Shown: piece after piece, positions 35,084-46,156 of the stretch | Layout: every line of letters begins with the position of its first letter | Numbering within the stretch: position 1 is the stretch's first letter | Source: Sordaria brevicollis | Lineage: Eukaryota; Ascomycota; Sordariomycetes; Sordariales; Sordariaceae | Reading direction: 5' to 3' | Length of the DNA: 64,000 bases | Assembly (NCBI GenBank): GCA_033439795.1 | Contig: JAUTDP010000001.1 | Span: forward strand, 2,418,001 to 2,482,000 | Notes under the pieces: model-generated | The model's input: only the letters and a program-made list of their open reading frames with translations | The model's database searches: none | Told to the model about the DNA's origin: nothing | Made by a program: the position numbers and the translations under genes

Positions 35084-35090
35084 TATATAA
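35084..35090 (+). promoter_or_regulatory. TATA box of the dehydrogenase gene
   Basis: TATATAA lies 117 nt before the ATG. It is followed by a pyrimidine-rich leader (tctttttttccctttccc) and an A-rich start context (ccaccaaaacaATG), a typical layout for a well-expressed fungal gene. Confidence 0.6.
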
Positions 35091-35206
35091 AAGACAACAT
35101 CCCCGAAACTTGTCTCACTTTCATCCCATCTCTTTTTTTCCCTTTCCCATCAACTACAAACCAACCTTCCTTAATCACCCCCAACCAACCCTCAACCACC
35201 AAAACA

Positions 35207-36103
35207 ATGTCTTCTTCTCCCAAGGTCTGGCTCGTCACCGGCGCCTCCTCCGGCCTCGGCCGCGAGATCGCCCGCCGCGCCCTCGCCCAAGGCGACATCG
35301 TCTTCGCCACCGCGCGCAACCCCGCCCGCATCCCCGAGTCCCTCACGGGCCCTTACCCAGACACCTGCATCGCCGAGACCTTTGACGTCACCTCTCCCGA
35401 CGCCGTCCTGGCCGAGACCGTCTCCCGCATCGTCTCCCACCCCAAGAACACGCCCGGCCGCATCGACATCGTCGTCAACGCCGCCGGCTACGTCCTCGCC
35501 GGCGGGTGCGAGGAAGTTTCCGCCGAGGAGGCCTTTGCGCAGTTCAACACCAACGTGCTTGGCCAGCTCGCCGTCGGCCGCGCCGTCCTCCCCGTGCTTC
35601 GCAAGCAGAGGGATGGTATCCTTGCCAACTTTGGTTCTATCCTCTCTTACCTCGGCCCCGCGGGCGGCGGTCTCTACAGCGCTACCAAGGCCGCCTGCTC
35701 GATCCTGTCCGAGTCCCTGACGGGCGAGGTCAAGCACCTCGGCGTCAAGGTTACTTGCATCGAGCCGGGCTATTTCCGCACTTCGGTCCTGGACCAGGGC
35801 CACTTGCTGCACCCGGCCAAGAAGATCGAGGAGCTCCGTGGAGAGAATGGAAGCAAGGAGATGAACCAGACGTTGGCCATGTGGGAGGCGGCGAACAACA
35901 AGCAGCCTGGTGATCCGGCTAAGCTTGCTGATGTGGTGGTTGATGCGTTGAGCGGTAACGGTGTCTATGCTGGCCGTGAGCTCCCCGCGAGGTTGCTGAT
36001 TGGAAAGGATGCGTATGGTATTTGGGCGGCGGTGCAGGAGAAGCAGAGGAAGCAGATGGAGGAGTGGAGGGCTGAGTGCACGGGTACGGATTTCTCTGAG
36101 TAA
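35207..36103 (+). CDS. Short-chain dehydrogenase/reductase (SDR)
   Basis: This intronless 298-aa classical SDR carries the NAD(P)-binding motif VTGASSGLGREIARRAL (residues 10-26). It also has the NAAG structural motif, the catalytic YSATK (YxxxK) preceded by a Ser-containing strand GSILSYLGPAGGG, and CIEPGYFRTSV after the active site. It would reduce or oxidise a carbonyl/hydroxyl with NAD(P)H; the substrate cannot be told. The start is set by the TATA box, the pyrimidine-rich leader and the position of the nucleotide-binding motif; the frame is open further upstream but does not look coding. Codon use is strongly biased to C in third positions, suggesting high expression. It lies between an FAD monooxygenase and a multicopper oxidase, so a shared oxidative role is possible but unproven. 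Confidence 0.88.
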   Translation: MSSSPKVWLVTGASSGLGREIARRALAQGDIVFATARNPARIPESLTGPYPDTCIAETFDVTSPDAVLAETVSRIVSHPKNTPGRIDIVVNAAGYVLAGGCEEVSAEEAFAQFNTNVLGQLAVGRAVLPVLRKQRDGILANFGSILSYLGPAGGGLYSATKAACSILSESLTGEVKHLGVKVTCIEPGYFRTSVLDQGHLLHPAKKIEELRGENGSKEMNQTLAMWEAANNKQPGDPAKLADVVVDALSGNGVYAGRELPARLLIGKDAYGIWAAVQEKQRKQMEEWRAECTGTDFSE

Positions 36104-36800
36104 GAGAGACTAAGGGAAAGGTTGTTTTGAGCGGGAGGAATCATCAATAAGGGAAAAGATTTAGAGGTACATATGGATTAGGGTAATGATTGTAATGAAT
36201 GATACCTTACCTTAATTTTCTTTCAGATGGGGGTTCAAGGCTTTGGGCATGTTTGGTGATGAAGGAGGTGTTCATGTGGGTCCTTTTCGCTGCTGAAAGC
36301 TCGTTTGTCGTGGAGGAACAGGTACATTATCACGCATACCATCGAAAAGGAATGAAGAGATGAAAAGAAGGAATAAGCACAACGAGTTGCCCTTACTTAT
36401 ATTATCACCTCTCGACCGATCATTTCCCCATACAACAGACGTCCACGTATGCTTACAGCCTAAACAGATGAGACCGGTGAGACCGGGTATCGTACCCATC
36501 ACCATCAACGACAGCCAAGTTACGTCCAATGCAACAGCAACCGGGCGATGTAAACAGCCAAGAAATGGTATAAACATTATCCAAAAAGGGGAGTAACGAT
36601 GAAGCGAGGAAACAGATGCTAACCAATAAATAAACAAAAAAGAACGCCGATGTTTTCCAAGACACCTCCCAGATATCTTCCCCATCGCCTATCCGACCGT
36701 CAATCTTATGACAACTCCATCTAGACCTAGTAACTATTCAATCCCTAAAACTGAGATGGCTACAGGTAAACAGAGGCCACATGCATTGAGCCCTAACCGC
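36104..36800. other. Convergent 3' regions
   Basis: About 700 bp separate the stop of the plus-strand SDR and the stop of the minus-strand multicopper oxidase. It should hold both 3' UTRs and polyadenylation sites. Nothing else was recognised. Confidence 0.4.
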
Positions 36801-38758
36801 CTAGAAGACGAGCTCACTATCCCCAAACAGCGTCTCACGACGTTGAATCCTCTCCGCCGCCACCGCCGCCGCTCTCCTCCGGGCAGGAGAAGAGGTCGAA
36901 GTTCCGTTACCACCAGTAGTAGGCGCATTAGCAGCAGGAGGAATCCAAGTAGCACTACAGATATATGTCAGTCACAGCCTCAAACGCGAGGGTCGGCAGA
37001 AAGATAAAAAAAAACTCACCCAGTATAAACCGTCGGACTAATCGTCACCATCCCCGTCGTATCCAACGGATCCACCGTATTCCCCGCCGCGTTTCCCCTA
37101 GTCGGCACGCCCCCAATCCTACAATTCTCGAGATGATCCGCCGGGAACTGTTTCCCCCTCAACTGCTCGGGCCCTTCAATGAAACTCGCCGTCAGCCCCA
37201 TCTCGACATGCCACTCGATATGACAATGGAACAACCAAACGCCCGGGTTTTCGGCTTTGAATCTCAGCACGGCGTGACTCCATGACCAGACTGTTACCGT
37301 GTCTCGCTTATTGGGGGTGGGGTTGTAGTTGACGTCGCGACCGGGCCAGTCGCCCGCGTAAGGGCGGGCGCGGTCGAGGATTTGGAAGCGGTGCCCGTGC
37401 AGGTGGAAGGGGTGGCCGGCTGCTTCTTGGTTGTTGATCACCAATTGCACAATATCGCCCTTTTTGACGATGATGGGGTTGATTTGGCCGTAGACGATTG
37501 GGTTGGTGTTGTTGGTCCCTACTGTGGCGGCGGTGTACAGGGCGGGAACTTTTTGGCTGATGAACGGCTTGCCGTTTAGGCACGCGCGGGGATAACCGTT
37601 GGCGTCTAGGCAGAACCGGAAGTCGAGCTTTACGAGGTGGTCGTAGGCCGGGATCATGGCCTGGTTGTCGAGCGGTTTGAAGTGCGTGTCGTCGGCGGGA
37701 CGCCAGACGTCGATGTTGTTGGTGGGCCGTGTGAAGGGGGCGGACTCGTCCATGACGAGCCAGGCGGTTTGGTTGTGAGGGAAGGCGGGCGCCAGGGAGG
37801 CGTTGCGGAAGTCGCGGTTGATGTCCAGAGCCAGGAGCATCGGGTAGTTGCCGCTGTCGCGGTCGATGGCGGAGATGAGGAAGTCGTACCGCTGCGCGGA
37901 GCTGGCATGCAGCTGGTAGGCCGTTTCGGTTTGCAGGTAGGTGGCGTCGCTCATGATCATGGTGAGCGGGTGCGAGTCGATCCAGAGGAAGGCGGAGGCG
38001 AAGGCCGACATATTGATCAGACGCACGCGGTAGGTTTTGCCTTTGACGAAGTTGAACTTGACGTCCTTCTTGTCGTTGACCAGGATGGTGTCGGGGAATG
38101 GTGGAGCGAACCGCGTGTTGGCGGGAGATAACATGTTTTGGACCAGCGGGATGCTTTGGGAGTGATACCTGTGTCGTTGTTAGATCATGGCTGGTTTAAG
38201 TTGAGAGAGGACACTTACCAATCCGAAACAGTAACAATAATCTCCTCATCATATCTGCCCTTATAAGGGTCATTGGGATCTTGGACAATAAGAGGGCCGC
38301 GCAGGCCATCTGGATATTGCCCCTTCTCGTGAGAGTGATACCAGAAGGTGCCGGGTTCATCAAGCTGTATAACCCTGTAAGCCATTGTTTGATCGAAAGT
38401 CTAGAAGAGACAGATGTCTTACCAAGAACTTGTACTGAACCGAGGATCCGGGAGGAGTGGGACACTGGACGACGCCGCTAGGCCCATCCATCTCGGGGGT
38501 TTGCAACTGATTGATACCGTGCCAGTGAATACCAGTAGTCTGGTTGCCGAGACCATTGTGGAGGTTCACAATGAGAGTGTCGCCAACTTTGGCTTCAATC
38601 TTGGGACATGGCCACTGGTTGTTGATACCAATGACAGGTCTTCCGAAACCGTCTGGAGCAGCCCAAACCCATGTGACGTTCCAGTTGATAGTAACAACTG
38701 CTGCCCTTGCAACTGGACTAAAGCACAATAGTGCCAGGGAAAGGAGGAGTGACCACAT
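36801..38758 (-). CDS. Secreted multicopper oxidase (laccase/ferroxidase family)
   Basis: Four-exon model: 38,758-38,423; 38,364-38,219; 38,168-37,020; 36,954-36,801. The introns are 58, 50 and 65 nt with GTAAG/GTGAGT donors, and all junctions keep frame; the product is 594 aa. It begins with a signal peptide, [19 protein letters not shown]. All four copper-binding blocks are present: GIHWHG (~77-81), FWYHSHE (~119-125), HPFHLHGH and [12 protein letters not shown]. The residue after the type-1 copper His block is Leu, seen in laccases and Fet3-type enzymes. HCHIEWH resembles ascomycete ferroxidase-like members, but no C-terminal membrane anchor is present; the tail ends in a basic segment, [10 protein letters not shown]. 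It would oxidise phenols or Fe(II) with reduction of O2 to water outside the cell. The first intron uses the second of two nearby acceptors (TATACAG), the only one that keeps frame. Confidence 0.9.
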
Positions 38759-40576
38759 TATGGTCTGGGTTGGAACAAGGAATTTAGCCAAAAGAGTGGC
38801 AGTGAGAAGAGGGTGTAAAGGATGAGCAGAGGTGAAACACCAAGCTTAACCTTGAAGACGATGATGGAGGTGAGTGAAGAAAAACGTAAATCTCGAAAGA
38901 GAGAAGCCTTCGTATATAAATCACAGCGACGAAGAGCAGTGTGTGGATGCTACAACGAACAACCACAACAGACTCGAGTGGTCTTTGCTGGCATTGTGGC
39001 TCATGATGGATTCGGCCACAGGGGTATAGCACGAAGGGTAGATCGGAAGTTTCCTAATCAGGAGGCCTACCCACATGATAGCTGCACTTACAGTCTATAC
39101 TGTCCCAAGGAGGGTGTGCGGATGCGGCTCTAGATTCGAAGAGGCAGAGCCAAGCTGTCAGCTCGGTGATTGTGAAGAGCTCCAGGCTGAGAGGCACCAA
39201 AATATTGAATGGCTGCAGGACGGGTCTCCGTACCTGGCACGATCATAGACCAGTGATTGGGTGTTGAAGTTGAAGCTGGCAGGAAGAGGCGTGACTACAC
39301 GACAGATCAGAAGACGTGCAGGAGTGAGGACTAGAGTATAATCACAGACTTGATGCTCCCACATTCCGGTCCATGATAGGGATAGTGCTTGTGAAAGAGG
39401 ATGATCCATATAGGGCCATGCTTTTGACGGAGACTGTACCCAAAAATGGTTCAAGGACTGGGTATAACCATGTAGATTCTGTGGTCTGTTCCAGTTCCAG
39501 GCGAAGAAGAGCGGTAAACAGAATCCTCAACACTTCTTCTTTGTCTGTCTGCTTCGTTCGAAGTGCTGTCCTTGATAATCTAAGCTTCCGGGTACCGCCG
39601 GGAACTGCATGCTGGCTTTAGGGGCTGGCGCTTGAACTGCACGCATACGAAAGAAGGAAGCGAGGTGAAGTTGTACAAGCTTAGGAGGCGTATGGGCATG
39701 TGGTGTGTAAGACTTGGTTTAGGGTGACACCAGGAGGTCGCTCGGATACATACAGAGCTAGACTGTATGTTGAAGGAGGGAGATACAAAGTTCACACGTG
39801 AGGTCTATAAACATATCAGCCATATTTCAAGTTTTCTTGGTATATGAAAAGGATGGTGGTGGCTGAAGGGCTCATCAGATTAGGGAAAGGGAGACGAGAA
39901 GCAAGCTAGGCTGAGGCATCTGGCCGTCGACAGTCTCTTTCTAATGGCATTTAGTTTGGTAACAGATATTGAACGATCTCTGAGCTCCACCGTGGGCAGG
40001 TTCCAACCGATCTTTGAGCTTTACGAGAATGGCGTGTGCGCAAGCATGGGGAATACTCCCATATGGGGGGGGGGGGGGGGGGGGGGGAATGCGTTCTTTG
40101 TCGATGACGCGATGCCGACAGTCAATGCCTGAAAAGAGTTGTGGGCACTCGCTTGAGACAAGGGTCTGCAAATTGTAGATAGATTGTCTGTAGAACCGTT
40201 GCCACGTTGTTGTGTTGTCGATGCAGACAGAGAGGTGTGGAAGTGGAAGAGAGAACGAGGAAGAGATGAAGTGAGGTTGACTTGGAGGCTCGGGAAGAGT
40301 TTCATTGGGCGCTGCTTGGCACGATACCCTTTTTGTTAATGGCATTCCGCTTGGAGACCCCTGCGGAACGCTGTAGCTGCACAAGTGGTATCGCTAACTA
40401 ATCCCTGTAAAAGAACGTTGATCGCACTGTGAGTGAGACGAAGATAGCGCTTCTCAACTAGAACGCGGGAGAGACAGACCCCCCGGCCGGGCCGGCCGCC
40501 CTTTCGACGGGATCCAATGTCATTCCATTTCATGAAGCTCGCGAACCTTATGACTTCTCACCAAACATCCCGCTCA
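38759..40576. promoter_or_regulatory. Long intergenic region with oxidase promoter and a poly-G tract
   Basis: This holds the upstream region of the multicopper oxidase, including a TATA-like atttatata on the minus strand near 38,912-38,920. The rest shows only short frames without domains. A run of 23 G lies at 40,065-40,087. I see no RNA gene. Confidence 0.4.
40065..40087 (+). repeat. Poly-G tract (23 G)
   Basis: An uninterrupted run of 23 G stands in otherwise ordinary intergenic DNA. It could form G-quadruplex structure and is likely to vary in length between strains or assemblies. Confidence 0.9.
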
Positions 40577-41311
40577 ATGGCAGAACACGAAGAAACATCC
40601 AACGAGCTGCTTCAAACAGTCATACAGTGCCGCCAATGCATCGACGCTGTCAAGAATGCAGGAACACGTTCGGCAGGGTAACTCTACGTGCGCTTCGGAC
40701 ACTCGGGGATTTCCACCGTCACCTTCACTGTCTTCACCTTGGACAACATCGCCGGACTATGTATGTGATCCGCGGGCTCCAACGTCAAGCTCGACTGCCT
40801 ATTCCCTCCAAAACTCGATCAGGCCCGATCAATAATCACCATCCCAGGCAAGGCAGAAACAGAGACCGTGCAAAAAGCTTATTTCCTTCACCGGCAGGGA
40901 ACGGGGATATTGGGGGCGTTCGTCATGGTTGTTGAGGAGCGAATTCAGTGGACAGAATACCCAAGTGTCTCGGGCACCGGCATCCAGACCGGCATCTCGC
41001 TGTACTATCGTCGGGGTTTTCTGGCCATCGACCCTGTCAATGTGGCTGATTTGTTGGGTTTTGCTGGCTTGAGTCCAGAGACACTCCTTCGCTTCCAGCG
41101 GCTCGGAAGACCGAAAAGAAGGACGGCCGCCTTGGAGGATTCCAGAGCGAGAGAGTCAAGCCACAGGAGCGGCGCGCGCGAGACATCTCACGATGCCGGA
41201 CTCGGATACGAAAGACAGGATCACCACGGAGAGATTCCTGATTCAGGGCGGGTGTGTAACCATTCAGCAAGCGAGCGAAGGAGCGACTACCCGGGCAACA
41301 ACAACAACTAA
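40577..41311 (+). pseudogene. Broken gene of unknown function with two in-frame stops
   Basis: From ATG at 40,577 (MAEHEETSNELLQTVIQC) one frame continues for 245 codons to a stop ending at 41,311. It is interrupted only by TAA at 40,679 and TGA at 40,766. Protein-like character persists across both stops: LYVRFGHSGISTVTFTVF between them, then KLDCLFPPKLDQARSIITI, FVMVVEERIQWTEYPSVSG and VNVADLLGFAGLSPETLLRF. Both stops could come from C-to-T changes of CAA and CGA. I tested introns that would remove both stops, but none has a donor and acceptor of matching phase. The last third looks less coding. The family is not recognised. Confidence 0.5.
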
Positions 41312-43545
41312 ACTCCCCGCTCGCTTCTTCGGAGTTGGCTGTTCTTCATGGTTCAGCCTTTGGGCGTTCTATCGGTGAGCAGTGCTGAGATCATGGGAAT
41401 ATTCTGAAGGATGAACTTGATCCTCACGGAAAGGTTTACCTCGAATCATTTCATATTGGCTGCCTTGGTGTCACAGATTATGGGTCTGGGCAATTGGCCC
41501 AGCTACTTGGTTCGGTCCCTTGTCTCACTCAAAATCTCCGAGGCAAACTTTCCCGAGATCTTAACCCTAACCTCATCACGGCACGGGAATTTTGCCGTGA
41601 CATACATGACACTCTGAATATATGGCGACCTACGCAAAACGAACAGAGTGAATGAAGGATAAAGTTTGCATCTAACCAAACTTTAGCCCGTTTTGAAGCC
41701 TTCCGCTTCGTTGAAGCAAAACTTGTCCATAACTTTGGTAAGTTTCTATGAGATCAAACTAGCTCTTGACTAGTATATATGATTACTAACTGTAAACAGA
41801 ATATCTCGTCTACCATAGTCTACCTCATACCATGGTTGGCAATACAGATTCATCGCCGAATCGCTTCGTCCATTAGTCTGTCAGCATTCCGCATCAGCCA
41901 TCAAAATCAATATCTGACCTGGTGTGCTTGACAACCATTTGTTGAGAACATTACATGAGTCAAAGCACATGTCATGCTTCTCTCGACAGCATAAACACCA
42001 AGGGACTTGGCGTAAACGACTAATCGTGTTGTCTCGGAAACACTCATGCATACCCGTTCGTCAGCAGTTGAAACTCGCATCAACGGGCCTCGTTTTGATA
42101 CAGGATGGACACTCAGTTAAAAATCGAGACCCGAAGCTATCATTACCGCGTGAGCGCCCTCTGCTGCATACCCCGTAAACCCGGAAATCAGCCTTAACGC
42201 CAACGTTAATGCATCCCGATGTTGTGCGAAATCACATCCAGTACCTTACATTAGTGTCCCGAGAAGTCGTGAAACTCGACTATCTATGGTAGGGCCAAGA
42301 ACTGAACTATTACCTACTACTACCGGCGATGCATATTCAGCTGCTGTAGCTCAGCCCGAAGCTGTGCCTGATATTGACATGACAGAAACCGCAGCAGCTT
42401 TGATGTGTTACACTACAGTACGTTGATGTGCCATACTTGTCGACAAGCTGCTGCGGATACGGTATCTGCCAATAACTCGGAGTGGGCATGGATGGACACT
42501 GCTGATGATGGAAAAGAATGACAGGAGGGAAGTCAGTGGAGCCAACTAGAGCTTGCTCACAGACAGTTTGCGTGTCTTGCGGGGTTCTAACTTCAACCTT
42601 CCACATCTTTCAAGCTGTCTACAAGTCTGTCGCTTTCAAACTCCTTTCTTCAAGGCTGCCTCATATTCCCTAATAGGCAGGCAACCCAAGCAGCTGATAA
42701 TCTCACCTGGAGCCACGACAACCGTCAAAACGCAGGTACCCATTCTCTTCGCATATTGAAAAATCCGAAGATCGGGAACAATGGGACGAGACTCTTCCCA
42801 AGAAAGGAAGGCATTCCACCATATGTGATCTCTATACATGCAGAATGTCAACGCGCATGCCCAAAACCGCAATAAAAATCTCCCGAGCCTAGAAAGCGCC
42901 TTCGTTCATGAAACGTTTCACATATCCACCAAATACGCCACATACCCCAGCTACGCAGAGTTCTGTATTCAGAGATGGCGATACCTTTAACGTTGGTGAA
43001 TATGCAAAGCCAGCCCAGGCTGCATACATATGGCACCTGCTTGGCTCTTGATGACCTAAAAGAGGTGGAGAGGTGGCAGAAGTGATCCCGCTGAAGAGGG
43101 AAAAGCTAAGCAAAAAGCTGAGAATAGTTTGCTGCTGTACCATGTCGCACTACTTCCTGTCTCCTCTTTTTGCCTCTGCGTGGCCTTATCACCGGGCTTT
43201 TTAGATGTAAGAGCAAGAGAGGAAAGCATGATATTGCCAAGATTCAGATTCGATAGAGTCAGCAGCCATCGGGAAGTTGTTAACACCATTACCACCAGAG
43301 TCGTCGGGTCTCCGATAACCAAACTTGTATCTACAAGTGTCCTCATCCGCAGAGACAGAGAACTCAAAAAACTAAGCCATCACAGAGGTCCACCCCGCCC
43401 CCCCCCCCCCTTTTTGCAGTAAACAATTCATAGAGAAAAAAAAGGCACTGCCAAGCTTGATATCCAAAACTGACCAAAGCCACGCTTACCACATCAACAA
43501 AAAAAACAAAATCCTGTCTTCCACTGCAATGATGCCATATGGCTT
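41312..43545. other. Intergenic, no gene recognised
   Basis: About 2.2 kb of ordinary-composition DNA with only short frames on either strand and no domain I can name. A C13 run lies at 43,398-43,410. Confidence 0.4.
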
Positions 43546-43549
43546 TATA
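43546..43549 (+). promoter_or_regulatory. TATA element of the 5S rRNA gene
   Basis: TATA (within ctttatagg) lies at -29 to -26 relative to the 5S start at 43,575. That is the position known to be required upstream of Neurospora 5S genes. Confidence 0.8.
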
Positions 43550-43574
43550 GGCACATGAAACTGACTGAATAAGC

Positions 43575-43693
43575 ACATACGACCATACCCAGTGGAAAAC
43601 TCGGGATCCCGTCCGCTCTCCCATAGATAAGCCAGTGAGGGCCAGACTAGTAGTTGGGTCGGTGACGACCAGCGAATCCCTGGTGTTGTATGT
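43575..43693 (+). rRNA. 5S ribosomal RNA
   Basis: This 119-nt gene starts acatacgaccatacccagtg and ends cctggtgttgtatgt; the first and last ~9 nt are complementary, as in all 5S rRNAs. The internal control region (around ccatagataagccagtgagg and ggtcggtgacgaccagcg) is intact. It matches what I remember of Neurospora 5S, with only one or a few differences. It stands alone between protein genes, as in Neurospora, where 5S genes are dispersed rather than part of the rDNA repeat. Transcription is by RNA polymerase III using the upstream TATA and internal boxes, ending in the T-run that follows. Confidence 0.97.
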
Positions 43694-43700
43694 TTTTTTT
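43693..43700 (+). terminator. RNA polymerase III terminator
   Basis: A run of eight T directly follows the 5S rRNA 3' end, the usual Pol III stop signal. Confidence 0.85.
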
Positions 43701-44114
43701 CCCTGCTTTTCTTTTTCGCCTCTCTTTTTATGTTTCCCTATTCCATTCCCCAGTTTTGTTTTCATCCATCTTTTTCTTCAATTTTTGGATAGTGCTTGGG
43801 TGTATTTGGAAACAACCATCTTCAAGAATAATATGGTGGAGGTTGCTTGTCCTGTTAGGAAACAAAGACACCAGAACGGAAAGATCCATCCGCATCCGCA
43901 AAGTCATACTTGGCTTGGCGGATTAGAAGAAAAACTCGGTGTAATTCGCAGCGTCATGCACACAAGTCTAAAAGATGCTAGATTTTGCGTACCAGTGTAA
44001 GGATAACAGCTCGTGTTGGCGATGCTATGCCTAGATATACCTATATTCATCTCATCAACGTCATCGACCTCCTCATTATACCTCAACCCTCCTCATTCTG
44101 GTAGACCACATCAT
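43701..44114. other. Intergenic between 5S and acyltransferase 3' end
   Basis: This pyrimidine-rich segment contains the 3' UTR of the minus-strand acyltransferase. No further feature was seen. Confidence 0.4.
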
Positions 44115-45191
44115 TTACCTCCTCCTCTTCTCCCAAGCCTTGACAAAATTCTTCTTATCCTCCACCGTCAACCCAACCCTTTTTGCCCTTCCCAACCTCG
44201 CCAACGTCTCCGCCACCTTATCAAGAACCCTTTGCTCCTCCGCCGTAAGTTCTCCATTATCATCCTCTACCCCGCTCCTGTTCCTCCTCAAGTCCGCACC
44301 CGAAGCTTCACCATGCTCAGAAATCCCATTAGCAGCCCCCGCCGTATTCACCACTCCCTCACCAATACGAATCCTAATGCAATGCGTCGGCCTGGCCAAC
44401 AACTTCCACAAAAACCCGCACCAGACCTTCACCCCACCAGGAACAGGCGTCGTGTCATCGACGGGCGTGTACCGCAAGCTCAGCGGGAAAATCTGCGTCG
44501 TGCTAGGCACCGTCAAGAGCGACGGAGACAAAGGCAAGATGCCCTTTCCGTTAGTCGTCGCACATTCGGGAAAGACGGCGATGGCGCGGGTCGGGTTTTC
44601 CTTCAGTAGTTGGGCAATGGTGGTCCGTTTCTCGTTTTGTCCAGGGCCGGCCAACTGGCGCGGGCTAACCGCCAAGCTGATGGCCTGCCACAGGGACAAT
44701 CTGCGAACCGAACGAGAGTCAGGAAAGCTCTGCACAAACACGCAATCCCAAACAGCAGCCAGGTAAACGGCGTCCAGAGGACTCGTAAAATTGGCGGCGA
44801 TGACCGTTCCCGCGCGCGGGATGCGGGTGGGCGGTTGCTGCGAGAGCGAGCCGCGCTTGACGCCGTCGAGCTGGAGGTCGGACCACCAGGTGCCCGTGAG
44901 GGCGAAGATGCCCCATAGCAGCAGTTTGCGGAGCGGGGAGGGGAGGAGGGGGAGGAGGAGGAAGTAGGTGGTTGTGTAGAGGAGGAAGAAGGGCAGGCGG
45001 AGCGTGAAAAGGAGAGGCGCGAGGAGGAGGCGGGAGATGAGCGAGGAGTCGGGCGCGGGAGAGGGCATGAAGGGGGAGATGCCGGAGCCTGTTTTTTGTT
45101 GAGAGACGAGGGAGTTAGTGAGGTGGTTCAAGACAAGGGAAGGAGGGGAAGAGGGCTTACCGCGGTCGCGGAATTGGGAGAATTTTTCCAT
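44115..45191 (-). CDS. Lysophosphatidic acid acyltransferase, LOA1/VPS66 family
   Basis: Two exons: 45,191-45,161 (MEKFSQFRDRG) and 45,088-44,115. The 72-nt intron has donor GTAAGC, branch CACTAAC and acceptor AACAG; the product is 334 aa. The N-terminus MEKFSQFRDR joined to GSGISPFMP matches the yeast Loa1 start pattern (MEK..RD.G.GI.PF.P). Two hydrophobic segments follow (LLLAPLLFTLRLPFFLLYTT and the next ~25 residues), as expected for an ER or lipid-droplet membrane protein. The acyltransferase block I is NFTSPLDA, with Phe where the canonical catalytic His of HX4D would be; yeast Loa1 also lacks His here. Block III is FPECATTNGKGIL. The C-terminal KNFVKAWEKRRR is also family-like. It should acylate lysophosphatidic acid in lipid and triacylglycerol metabolism. 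Confidence 0.9.
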   Translation of the reverse strand: MEKFSQFRDRGKPSSPPSLVLNHLTNSLVSQQKTGSGISPFMPSPAPDSSLISRLLLAPLLFTLRLPFFLLYTTTYFLLLPLLPSPLRKLLLWGIFALTGTWWSDLQLDGVKRGSLSQQPPTRIPRAGTVIAANFTSPLDAVYLAAVWDCVFVQSFPDSRSVRRLSLWQAISLAVSPRQLAGPGQNEKRTTIAQLLKENPTRAIAVFPECATTNGKGILPLSPSLLTVPSTTQIFPLSLRYTPVDDTTPVPGGVKVWCGFLWKLLARPTHCIRIRIGEGVVNTAGAANGISEHGEASGADLRRNRSGVEDDNGELTAEEQRVLDKVAETLARLGRAKRVGLTVEDKKNFVKAWEKRRR

Positions 45192-45854
45192 CGTGAAAGG
45201 TTGGTTCGAAGTGATATGTCTGTGTGGTACAAATGTGTTCGTGTCTTGTTTGCGGTTGTCGGTATATAGATAGTCCCGGATAGTATCGCGAAGAATGGAA
45301 GATCGGATGGACGAGCGGTCCGTGATAGCTAACTGTCGTCGCTTGAATGCGTCTGGACTATAGGATTCGCGAGTGCTCGTAAGTAAGGAAAAACGCAGTC
45401 GCACCCCTTGCGCGATGGCAGGAAAGGTGAAGTTCGTTGTGGTTTCAAGTTTTTGTCGAAACTGGAGGAGATCCAGACCGGGCTGCTTTGGAGTTTGGGA
45501 ATCTGGCAACAACGACGTCAGGGGTCAAGCTGCCAGCGACTTTTTGGATCCTTGGCAACTCCGATCTGCGGACATGTGAAGAAGTGGTCTGTGCGTTCTT
45601 GGTCACCTGGTTTAACTGATTGCAGTGCCTACCATAGAGGTAAGAGTGCCTTTCATTTGTCACCTCTACCAAACCACATGCTTTTCTACAGTATCTCCTT
45701 TGCTCTTTCTCTCAATTTCACACCGCCTTGCAATCTGTAACAAGTCCCTCCACCCTCAGCGTCCCGAAATCATCCCTCCTCAGAGAACAGCAACGCAAGT
45801 ATAAGTCTGCGCCCAACCCCCCTTGCACGCGGTGCCTCCGACGGCCGGACTCCA
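45192..45854. promoter_or_regulatory. Upstream region of the acyltransferase
   Basis: This is the promoter side of the minus-strand acyltransferase. A TATA-like tatata occurs near 45,261-45,266, about 70 nt upstream of the start. No other gene was recognised. Confidence 0.4.
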
Positions 45855-45957
45855 CTCAAATAAAGTTGGCCGGCAGTGATCTTGTACCTGGCCGCGATGG
45901 CCTCGCAGGTCTCGCCAGAGTCGACGTAGAGGAAGGCCTCTGCCAGCTGGTGGTCAT
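45855..45957 (-). pseudogene. LysM-domain remnant downstream of the WSC gene
   Basis: On the minus strand a short frame reads HDHQLAEAFLYVDSGETC and then EAIAARYKITAGQLYL, which fits the LysM chitin/peptidoglycan-binding fold (V.sGdtC..IA..y.it..ql). It lacks the N-P-x-V-G-x-D-C end of a LysM. It has no start codon of its own and is followed by unrelated sequence. It lies ~200 bp downstream of the WSC gene on the same strand, so it may be a lost C-terminal exon of that gene or a fragment of a decayed neighbour. Confidence 0.45.
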
Positions 45958-46156
45958 GTCGGCCTGGATGGTGTCGTGATGAACTCGCCGATTTCCAAGT
46001 TTGTCATGCTTATCGTGGAGCCAAACCTGTCTCCTTATCTCGACGGTTTGGACCGCGCTGGCAGTGTTGGGGCTCATCAGCTTCACTCCTTCCAAATTGG
46101 AGGGAGGCTGAGGTTCTCTTGAGTGCAAGGTCCAGAGCGAGTTGAGCAAAGTAGGT

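Noticed and set aside
35192..35812. 206-codon minus-strand frame over the SDR gene
   Set aside because: Antisense shadow of a codon-biased gene, Gly/Ala/Asp-rich with no domain.
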